This document shows, piece by piece, positions 24,817 to 34,900 of a stretch of 64,000 nt of DNA. Every line of letters begins with the position of its first letter. Position 1 is the stretch's first letter. The DNA is taken from the NCBI RefSeq assembly GCF_036226605.1, contig NZ_CP109000.1, forward strand, positions 5,080,501 through 5,144,500. The letters are read 5' to 3'. Below the pieces are notes generated by a model, which made no database searches, was not told the DNA's origin, and saw nothing but the letters and a program-made list of their open reading frames with translations. This stretch comes from Streptomyces sp. NBC_00704. GTDB taxonomy: Bacteria > Actinomycetota > Actinomycetes > Streptomycetales > Streptomycetaceae. A program made the position numbers and the translations under genes.

Positions 24817-25743
24817 TCAGGGGAGGACCCCGAGGCTCCACTCCAGGACGGCCGCGGCGCTGTGCATCTTGGCCTCGGCCTGGGTGAAGGCGATCGAGCG
24901 CGGTCCGTCCAGCACCTCGGCGGTGACTTCGTCGCCCCGGTGTGCGGGCAGGTCGTGCATGAAGACGGCGTCCGGGCTGGCCTGCATGACGGCGTCGTCG
25001 ACCCGGAAGGGGACGAACTCCTCGCGCCAGTCCGGGGATTCCTTCGTCGTGCCGGTGGTCTGCCACCGGGTCGTGTAGACGACGTCGACGTCCTTGGGCA
25101 GGCCGACGGTGTCGTGCTGCTCGGTGACGGTGGAGCCGTGGCGTGCCGCGAGGTCCTTCGCCCGTGCCAGGATCTCCGGGTCGACGGCGTAGCGCCTCGG
25201 GGTCCGCAGGTGCAACTCGGTGCCGGGGTACCGCGGAAGGGCGAGGGCCAGGGCGGCGGCGGTGTTGTTGCCCTCGCCCATGTAGAGCATCCGGCGGCCG
25301 GACAGGTCGCCGAAGTGCCCGGCCATGGCGGTCAGATCGGTGAGGGCCTGCGTCGGGTGCTCCTGCGCCGCCATGGCGTTCACGACCGCCATCCGGTCCT
25401 GGGAGGCCAGTGCTCGCAGTTCTTCGACGCTGCCCACCGTGCGCGCGACCAGGGCGTCCAGCATGCCTCCCAGGACGCGGCCGGTGTCCGCGCCGGTCTC
25501 GCCCGTGTTGACCTGGAGATCGTGCGGGCCGTAGGTGATGATGCGCGCGCCGAGCCGGAGGGCCGCGGAGGAGAACGCGGTACGCGTACGCGTGGACGTG
25601 GCGCGGAAGTAGATGCCGACGACGGCGCCGCGCAGGGTCTCGTCCGGCCACGCGCCGGAGGCGAACCGGGCTCCCCTGTCCACGATGCGGTACAGGTCGG
25701 CATCGGGGGTGTCGACCAACGAGATGAGGTGGTTACGGGCCAT
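24817..25743 (-). CDS. Atypical ornithine/aspartate carbamoyltransferase-family enzyme
   Basis: 308-residue enzyme of the aspartate/ornithine transcarbamylase superfamily, which transfers carbamoyl phosphate to an amine. The carbamoyl-phosphate site is intact: FRATSTRTRTAF (residues 46-57) and HPTQ (129-132). The second-substrate site is not standard. The usual HCLP is HDLP (263-266), and the ornithine SMG loop is replaced by YTTRWQTTG (about 223-231). The acceptor is therefore probably not plain ornithine; a diaminopropionate-type acceptor, as for the carbamoyltransferases of viomycin/capreomycin pathways, or another amino acid is conceivable. An AGGAG site seven bases before the ATG supports this start. 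Divergent from NRPS1 by 194 bases, it may make a ureido building block or tailor the peptide. Confidence 0.8.
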   Translation of the reverse strand: MARNHLISLVDTPDADLYRIVDRGARFASGAWPDETLRGAVVGIYFRATSTRTRTAFSSAALRLGARIITYGPHDLQVNTGETGADTGRVLGGMLDALVARTVGSVEELRALASQDRMAVVNAMAAQEHPTQALTDLTAMAGHFGDLSGRRMLYMGEGNNTAAALALALPRYPGTELHLRTPRRYAVDPEILARAKDLAARHGSTVTEQHDTVGLPKDVDVVYTTRWQTTGTTKESPDWREEFVPFRVDDAVMQASPDAVFMHDLPAHRGDEVTAEVLDGPRSIAFTQAEAKMHSAAAVLEWSLGVLP

Positions 25744-25937
25744 CGCGCGACTCCTGTGCATAGCGGGCTTGGCAATGTAGAGGCGCTGTTTATCAGGGCG
25801 GTATCGGCGTCGCCGCCGCCTCGGATGAGCGTGCGATAACAGGCTGAAAGTGCTGCTCCCTACGGTCGGTCACCGTGTCGGACGTGCGTGTGCGCCCCGG
25901 CCTTACGAGTTGTCGACGAAGTACAGGAGCCAGCAGC
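25744..25937. promoter_or_regulatory. Divergent promoter region of the NRPS cluster
   Basis: 194 bases separating the carbamoyltransferase and NRPS1 start codons must hold both promoters. A short inverted repeat acggt-cggtc-accgt lies at 25862-25876. No convincing -35/-10 pair could be assigned. Confidence 0.4.
25925..25929 (+). promoter_or_regulatory. Ribosome-binding site that fixes the NRPS1 start
   Basis: AGGAG eight bases before GTG at 25938. Neither the upstream GTG at 25875 nor the ATG pair at 25995 has a comparable site. Confidence 0.7.
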
Positions 25938-28900
25938 GTGGACCGTCGTGCGACGCGCAATCCGATCGGGTCGAGCCTGGGCGGCGATGCGGCGATGATG
26001 TCGCTGCCCGCACTGGTCGAGGCGCAGGTGCGGCGAACTCCCGGGCACCCGGCCGTGGTTTGCGGCCCGACCGTGCTCAGCTACGCCGAACTCGACCGCC
26101 GGGCCAACAGACTGGCCCGGCGGCTCATCGGCGTCGGGGCGGGCCCCGAGCACGTCGTGGCGCTGGCCGTGCCGAGGTCGGTCGACGCGGTGGTCGCCAT
26201 GCTGGCCGTGCTGAAGACGGGGGCGGCCTACCTGCCGGTCGACCCGCGCTACCCCGCCCAGCGGATCGCGTTCATGCTGGGCGACGCCGGTCCGTCGGTC
26301 GTGCTCACGACCAGCGCCACCCGTGCCGTGCTGCCCGACTCCGCGGCCCCGGTGGTCCTCCTGGACGACATCGACCTGACGTCGGGTGACGGCACCGCCC
26401 CCGGCGTGACGGTCCGTCCGGAGAACGCGGCCTACGTCATCTACACGTCCGGTTCCACGGGGCTGCCCAAGGGCGTCGTCGTACCGCACGCGGGCGTCGC
26501 CAACCACATGCTGTGGCAGGCCGGGCAGTGGGGCGTCGACGCGTCGGACGTGGTCCTCGCCCGGACCGCCTTCAGCTTCGACGCGTCCGGCTCCGAGATC
26601 TGGCTGCCGCTGATCGCCGGTGCGACGGTCTGCATGGCGCCCGACGACGTGGTGGGCCTGCCGCACCTGCTGATCGAGTACGCCGCCGAACACGGCGTCA
26701 CCGTCGCCCAGTTCGTGCCGTCGCTGCTGGCGGTCGCGCTGCCCGCGATCCGGGACGCCTCCGCTCTCGCGCTGCGTCTGCTCTTCGTCGCGGGAGAGGT
26801 GCTGCCGCCCTCCCTGGCGGACGAGGTCGTCACCAAGCTGGACCTGCGACTCGGCCACCACTACGGCCCGACCGAGGCCTCGATCGACGTGACGGCGTTC
26901 GAGGTGCGGCCCGGCGAGAGCTACCGCAACGTCCCCATCGGGTCCCCGGTCGCCCACACCCGGGTGCACATCCTCGACGGCGCCCTGCGCCCCGTCGGAC
27001 CCGGCGAGGAGGGCGAGCTGTACGTGACGGGCGTCCAGCTCGCCCGCGGTTACCTGGGACGGGCCGGCCTGACCGCCCAGCGGTTCGTCGCCTCCCCCTT
27101 CGCCGAGGGCGAGCGCATGTACCGGACCGGGGACCTGGCCAGGTGGAACGCCGAGGGACTCGTCGAGTTCGCGGGCCGGGCCGACGACCAGGTGAAGATC
27201 CGGGGCTTCCGGATCGAGCTGGGCGAGATCGAAGCGGCCGTCACCGAACTCGCCGAGGTGTCCACGGCGGCCGTGGCCGTGCACGAGGGCCGTACGGGAC
27301 AGCAGCGCCTCGTCGCCTACGTCGTGGGCGCGGTGGACGCCGCCACGGTGCGGGAGCGGCTGGCCGCCCGGCTGCCCGAGCACATGGTGCCGTCGGCGTA
27401 CGTGATGCTCGACGAGCTTCCGCTCACGCCCAACGGCAAGCTGGACCGCGCCGCGCTGCCCGCCCCGGAACAGGCCGTCGCCGCCGGCCGCGCGCCCCGG
27501 ACGGCCGCCGAGGAGGTCCTCGCCGGACTCTTCGCGGACGTCCTGGGCGTGGACCGCGTCGGCGCGGACGACGGCTTCTTCGACCTCGGCGGCGATTCGC
27601 TCCTCGCGGCCCGGCTGATCAGCCGTATCCGCACCGCGCTCGGCCGCGAGGTGTCGGTCCGCGCCCTCTTCGAGGCGCCCACCGTCGCCGGTCTGGCCGC
27701 CCGGCTCGACGAGGCGGGAGCGGCACGGCCGCCGCTGACCCGCACCCGGCGTCCCGACCCCATGCCGCTGTCGCACGCCCAGCGCGGGCTGTGGTTCCTG
27801 CACCGGCTCGAAGGCGCCGGCGCCACCTACAACATCCCCCTCGTGCTGCGGCTGACCGGAGAAGTGGACCCCGAGGCGCTCCGCGCCGCCGTCCGCGACG
27901 TCTCGCGGCGGCACGAGACCCTGCGGACGGTGTTCCCGGAGACGGACGGCGTCGCCCGCCAGGACGTGCTCGACACGCCCGCCGCGCTCACCGTCGTCAG
28001 CGCCCCGGACCTCGACGGCGCGGTGCTCGCGGCGGCCCGCCACCCGTTCGAGCTGCGCCACGAGGCGCCGCTGCGGGCCACCCTGTTCTCGCGGCCCGGC
28101 ACGGACGAACACGCCCTCCTGCTCCTGATGCACCACATAGCGAGCGACGGCTGGTCCGAGCGTCCGCTGATCGAGGACCTGTCCCTGGCCTACACGGCCC
28201 GTCGCGCCGGGCGCGAACCGGCCTGGGACGAACTGCCGGTGACCTACGCCGACTTCACCCTCTGGCAGGGCGAGGCGGACGGCGTCGACTTCTGGCGCGC
28301 CGCGCTCGCCGGGCTGCCGCCGCGCGTCGAGCTGCCCACCGACCGCCCCCGGCCGCCGGCCGCGAGCTTCCGCGGTGACGAGGTGCGCACGCACCTCGAC
28401 GCCGACCTGCACCGCGCGGCGACCGCGCTCGCCCGTTCCACCGGCCGCACCGTCTTCATGGTGGTGCAGGCCGCCCTCGCGGCGCTCATGACCCGGCTCG
28501 GCGCCGGCACCGACATCCCGCTCGGCACCCCGACCGCGGGCCGGCCCGACGAGCAGCTCGACTCGCTCGTGGGCTCCTTCGTCAACACGCTCGTGCTGCG
28601 CACCGACACCTCCGGCGACCCGACCTTCCGTGAACTCCTGGACCGGGTGCACGGCACGGCCGCGGCCGCCTACCCGCACCAGGACGTGCCGTTCGACCGG
28701 CTGGTCGAAGCGCTCAACCCGGCCCGGTCCCTCTCGCACCACCCCCTCTTCCAGGTGATGCTCACCTTCGAGAACCTCGGCACGGCCGCGCCCGCCCTGC
28801 CCGGTCTCACCGTCGAGGTGGACGAGGCCCCCACCGGCGTCGCCAAGTTCGACCTCGACCTGCGCCTCCAGGAGCGCTTCTCCGACTCCGGCGCCCCGGC

Positions 28901-31900
28901 CGGAGTGAACGTGGTCGCCGAATACTCCACCGACCTGTTCGACGGCTCCTCGGTCGACACGCTCATCGCCCGGCTCGCCCGGCTGCTGCGTGCCGCGGTG
29001 GCCGACCCGCAGCGCCGGATCTCCACGATCGACCTGCTCACCGCGGCCGAACGCGCCGTGATCCAGGGCCGCCGCGACCAGGTGGTCGACGAGCACGGCC
29101 GGCCGGTGCCCGACGGCGTGGCCGGCCTCCTCGACGGCGTCCCCGCCAGGTACACCCCCGACGGCCGTCTCGAACGCCTGTGCGCGCCGGTCCTCGTCGG
29201 GGGAGCCCCGCTCGACGTCTCCCGCACCGTCCAGGCCCTGCTCGCCCACCCCGCGCTCGCCGACGCGACCGTGACGGACGGTCTCGTCGCCTACGTCGTG
29301 ACCGCCCCCGGCCTCTCCGTGCGCTCCGTCGACCTTCGTGACCACCTCGCCCGGGTGCTGCCCGACTACCTCGTGCCGGAGACGTACGTCACCGTCGCCG
29401 AGCTGCCGCGCACCGAGGACGGCCGCCTCGACGCCGCCGCACTGCCCTCACCCGTCGCCGGGGCCCTCGAATCGACGGGCTCCGCCGAGGAGGAGCTGCT
29501 GGCCGCACTCTTCGCCGAGGTGCTCGGCCTGCCCGAAGTCGGCCCGCACCAGGGCTTCTTCGACCTCGGCGGCGACAGCATCGTCTCCATCAAGCTGGTC
29601 AGCCGCGCCCGCAAGGCGGGACTGCGCATCACCCCGCGCGACGTCTTCGAGCACAAGACCGTCGCCCGCATCGCCGCCGCCGCCCGCACGGCGGCTCCCA
29701 CCGCCCCCGTCGCCCGGGACATCGCCACGGGCCCGCTGCTGCCCACGCCCGTCATGGCGGACCTGCGCGACCTCGGCGGTCCCGTCGCCGGCTACCACCA
29801 GTCGATGCTGCTCGTCGTGCCGGCCGGCCTCGGCGCCGGGCGCCTGACCGCCGCGCTCCAGACGGTCCTCGACCGGCACGACGCCCTGCGGCTCACCCTG
29901 GACGACGAATGGGGACTCGTCATCCCCGCGCCGGGCTCCGTCGCCGCGACCGTCCACCGCGTGGACGCCGCCGGCGCCGGCGCCGACGCGCTGCGCGAGG
30001 CGATCGAGGAGCACGGCCGGGCCGCCCAGGCGGAACTCGACCCCTACCGGGGCGACCTGGTGCGTGCCGTGTGGTTCGACGCCGGGGCCGAGGCCGGACG
30101 GCTGCTGCTGCTCGTGCACCACCTCGCCGTGGACGGCGTCTCCTGGCAGCCCCTCCTCGGCGACCTCCGGGCCGCCTGGGAGGGCGAGCCCCTCGAACCG
30201 GTCGGGACCTCGCTGCGGCGCTGGAGCGCACTCCTCACCGAGGAGGCCGGCAGGCGCACCGACGAACTGCCCTTCTGGCGATCGGTGCTCGAGACGCCCG
30301 ACCCGCTCCTCGGCGACCGGCCCCTGGACCCGGCGATCGACGTCCGGGCCGACGCCGGGACGCTGACGCTCACCCTGCCGGCCGACGTCACCGAGGCGCT
30401 GCTCACCTCGGTCCCCGCCGCCGTGCACGCCGGCGTCCGGGACGTGCTGGTCACCGGTCTCTCGCTGGCGGTCGCCGCGTGGCGCGGCCGGCGCGGGACC
30501 GACGCCGGCGCGCTGCTCCTCGAACTGGAGGGGCACGGCCGCGAGGACATCGTGCCCGGACTGGACCTCAGCCGTACGGTCGGCTGGTTCACCAGCGCGT
30601 TCCCCGTCCGTGTCGACCCGGGCGGCTCGGACGGCGTCCGCGCCCTGAAGCTCGTCAAGGAGCAGCTGCGCGCGGTGCCCGGCAACGGCATCGGATACGG
30701 GCTGCTGCGGCACCGCGACGCGCGCTGCACCGCCGAACTGGCCGCGTACGGCCGCCCCCAGCTGGGCTTCAACTACCTGGGCCGATACGCCGCTCCCGAA
30801 CTCGCCGACTGGGCGCCGGCCCCCGAGGCCCCCGCGCTCGGCGCGGGCTTCGACGCGGCCGCGCCGCTCGGCCTGGGCATCGAGCTGGACGCCGTGACCG
30901 TCGACCATGCCGACGGGGCGCGGCTCGTGGCGACCTGGACCTGGCCGAAGGCCCTGCTGGCCGAGGACGACGTCCGGGAACTGGCGGACGGCTGGTTCGC
31001 CTCGCTCACCGATCTCGCGGCCGTCGAGGGCGGCGGACTGACCCCGTCCGACCTGCCCCTCGTGGACCTCTCGCAGGGCGACATCGAGGAGCTGGAGGGG
31101 GCGCTGCCGGATCTGGTCGACGTGCTGCCGCTCGCCCCGCTCCAGGAGGGCCTGCTCTTCCACGCCCTGTACGACTCGGGCGCCGACCTCTACGCCGTCC
31201 AGGAGGTCTTCGCGCTGAGCGGGCCGCTGGACCCGGGCGCCCTGCGCACCGCGGCGTCCGCCCTCCTCGACCGCTACCCGAACCTGCGGGCGGGCTTCCA
31301 CCACGAGGGCCTGTCCCGGCCCGTGCAGGTGGTCGTCGACGGCCTCGAACTGCCGTGGCGGGAGGCCGACCTCTCGGGACTCGACGGGGACGAGCGCGAG
31401 TCCGCCCTCGCCCGGATCGTGGCCGAGGCGCGCGCCGAGCGCTTCGACCTGGGGCGGCCGCCGCTGCTGCGGTTCACCCTGATCAAGCTCGCCGAGGACG
31501 AGCACCGGCTCGTCCTGGTCAACCACCACATCCTCTTCGACGGCTGGTCCATGCAGGTCGTGCTGGAGGAGCTGTTCGCGCTCTACCGGGGCGAGACCCT
31601 GCCCGAGCCGGCGGCGTTCCGCGACCACCTGGCCTGGATGGCGCGCCAGGACCGCACGGCGGCGCACGACGCCTGGCGGACCGCGCTCGACGGGCTCGCC
31701 GCACCGACCCTCCTCGCCGAGCCGGGCACGGCGGCGCCCGCCCGCCCCCTCCAGGTCTTCTGCGACCTGCCCGACACGGTGTCCGAACGGCTCCAGGACC
31801 GGCTGCGCGAGTACGGGATCACCCTCAACACCGCCGTCCAGGGCCTGTGGAGCCTGCTGCTGCGCTCCCGCACCGGACAGGAGGACGTGGTGTTCGGCTC

Positions 31901-34900
31901 CACGTACTCCGGACGTGCCGCGGAGCTGGCCGGCAGCGAGGCGATGGTCGGCATGTTCATCAACACGCTGCCCGTCCGCGTCCGGCTCGACGCGGCGGAG
32001 TCGCTGCCGGAGCTGATGCGGCGGGTCCAGGACGAGCAGTCCCGGCTGATCGCCCACCAGTACCTCGGACTCAACGACGTGCAGCGGCTGTGGGGGCCGG
32101 GCGACCTCTTCGACACGCTGACCATCGTCGAGAACTACCCGCACGACGACGACTGGGAGCCCGCGCCCGGCCTGCGCGCGAGCGCGCTGGAGGACCACGA
32201 CGCCACCCACTACCCGCTGACGCTCTCGGTGCTGCCGGGGACGCGGCTGCGGCTGCGCCTGGAGTACCGGCCGGACCTGCTGGACGGTTCGCAGGTCGAC
32301 GTGCTCGCCGCCGACCTCGTCCGCCTGTTCACCGCCTTCGTGGACGACGCCCGCGTGTCCGTGGGCGAACTCGTCGGGACGCAGACGGCCGGGACCGCCG
32401 GCGTTCGCGGCGCGGCGCCGGCCGGGGGACCGGCCGCGGCGCCGACGCACGGTACGGGCGGCGAAAGCGGCGCGGACGGTGAGGTCGGCGTTGCCGTGCC
32501 CCTGTCGTTCCGCGCGCCGCGCACCCCGGAGCAGGAGATCCTCTGCGGCCTCTTCTCCGCCGTGCTCGGAGTGCCGACCGTCGGCATCGACGACAGCTTC
32601 TTCGACCTCGGCGGGCACTCGCTCACCGCGATCCGGCTGCTCAGCCGCATCCGCTCGATGTTCGACGTGGAACTGGCCATCCGGCACCTGTTCGAGGCGC
32701 CCACCGTCGCCGAACTCGCCGAACGGATGACGGGCGCCGAGCAGTCCAGGCTCGCCCTCGGCCCGATGACGCGGCCGGAGCACATCCCCGTCTCGGCGGC
32801 GCAGTGGCGCCTGTGGTTCCTGTACCGGCTCGAAGGCCGCAGCGCCACCTACACCGTGCCGCTGCTGCTGCGCATGTCGGGACCCCTCGACCGGCCGGCC
32901 CTCGAAGCCGCGCTGGGCGACCTGGTGGCGCGGCACGAGAGCCTGCGCACCCGCTTCCCCGAGGTGGACGGGCAGCCCCACCAGCTGATCGTCGACGCCG
33001 AGCAGCCCGACGTCACCCTGGTCGAGACCGACGAGAGCGGGCTCGCCGAGCAGCTCGCCGTCGCCACCCGCTACGGCTTCGACCTCGCCACCGAACTGCC
33101 GCTGCGGGTCACCCTGTTCCGGCTCTCGGAGACCGAGCACGTCCTGCTCTTCCTGCTGCACCACATCGCCAGCGACGGCTGGTCGGACGCGCCGTTCGCG
33201 CGGGACCTCTCCGTCGCGTACGGCGCCCGGACCGGGGGGCGGGCGCCGGCCTGGCCCGCGCTGCCCGTCCAGTACGCCGACTACACGCTCTGGCAGCGCG
33301 AACTGCTCGGCTCCGAGAACGACCCGCAGAGCCTGCTGTCCCAGCAGCTCGCCTACTGGCAGAAGACCCTCGCCGGGCTCCCGGAGCAGCTGGAGCTGCC
33401 CACCGACCGGCCGCGGCCGTCCGCCGCGAGCTTCCGCGGCGACGAGGTCCGCTTCGAGCTCGACGCCGACCTGCACACCGGGCTCCTCGAACTCGCCCGC
33501 CACACGAACACCACCCTGTTCATGGTGTTCCAGGCGGCGGTGGCCGGACTGCTCACCCGGCTCGGAGCCGGCGAGGACATCCCGCTCGGCGGCGTCATCG
33601 CCGGACGGACCGACGAAGCGCTCGACGAACTGATCGGCTTCTTCGTCAACACCCTGGTGCTGCGCACCGACACCTCGGGCAACCCCACCTTCCGGGAACT
33701 CCTCGCCCGGGTCCGGGAGACCGACCTGGCCGCGTACGCGCACCAGGAGGTGCCGTTCGAGCGGCTGGTCGAGGTGCTCAACCCGACCCGCTCCCTCGCT
33801 CACCACCCGCTGTTCCAGGTCATGATCCTCTTCCAGAACAACGCCGAGGCGGACCTGGACCTCCCCGGTCTGCGGGCCGGTCTGGAGGACGTCGGTTCCG
33901 GGGTCGCCAAGTTCGACCTCGACTTCGACATGCAGGAGAACCACGGCCCCGACGGGGAGCCCGCCGGGCTGTCGGGCCTGGTGGAGTACGCCACCGACCT
34001 GTTCGACCGGTCCACCGTGCAGGACGTCGTCGCCCGGCTCGCCCGGCTGCTGCGGGCGGTCGTGGCCGACCCGGACCAGCGGCTGTGGCAGACGGACATC
34101 CTGGCCCCGGCGGAACGCCGGGAACTGCTGGAGCGGTGGACCGCGCCGGTCGCGCCGTCCGAGCGCACGACCGTGCCCGCGCTGTTCGAGGCCGCCGTCG
34201 CCGCGCACCCCGAGGCCGTCGCGGTCGCCGACGGCGCGGAACGCCTGACCTACGCGCAGCTGAACGCCCGCGCGAACCGGCTCGCCCACACCCTCGCCGC
34301 CCACGGCGTGGGACCGGAGTCCGTGGTCGCGCTCGCCCTGCCGCGCGGCGTGGACCTCGTGGTGGGCGTCCTCGGCGTCCTCAAGGCCGGCGGCGTCTAC
34401 CTGCCGCTGGACCCCAACTACCCGGCCGAGCGCATCGCCTTCGTCGTGCAGGACGCCCGCCCGGCCGTCGTCGTGACCAGCCTGCGCGCGGACGTGGCAC
34501 TGCCCGACGGCAGCACCCGCCTCGTCATCGAGCAACTCGGCGACGGCCCCGTCACCGACCCGGCACGCCCGGCGCTGGGCCCCGACAACGGCGCGTACAT
34601 CATCTACACGTCCGGCTCCACCGGGCAGCCCAAGGGCGTCCTGATCCCCCACCAGAACGTCGTGCGGCTCTTCACGCAGACGGAGCAGTGGTTCGGCTTC
34701 GACGCCTCCGACGTGTGGACCCTGTTCCACTCCTACGCGTTCGACTTCTCCGTCTGGGAGCTGTGGGGGCCGCTGCTGCGCGGCGGCACGCTCGTCGTGG
34801 TGCCGCAGGACGTGAGCCGCTCCCCGCTCGACTTCCTGCGGCTGCTCGAGGACGAGCGCGTCACCGTGCTCAACCAGACCCCGTCCGCCTTCTACCAGCT

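Noticed and set aside
25875..25937. Upstream GTG at 25875 as the NRPS1 start
   Set aside because: It lacks a ribosome-binding site, while GTG at 25938 has AGGAG at ideal spacing, and the extra residues show no homology.
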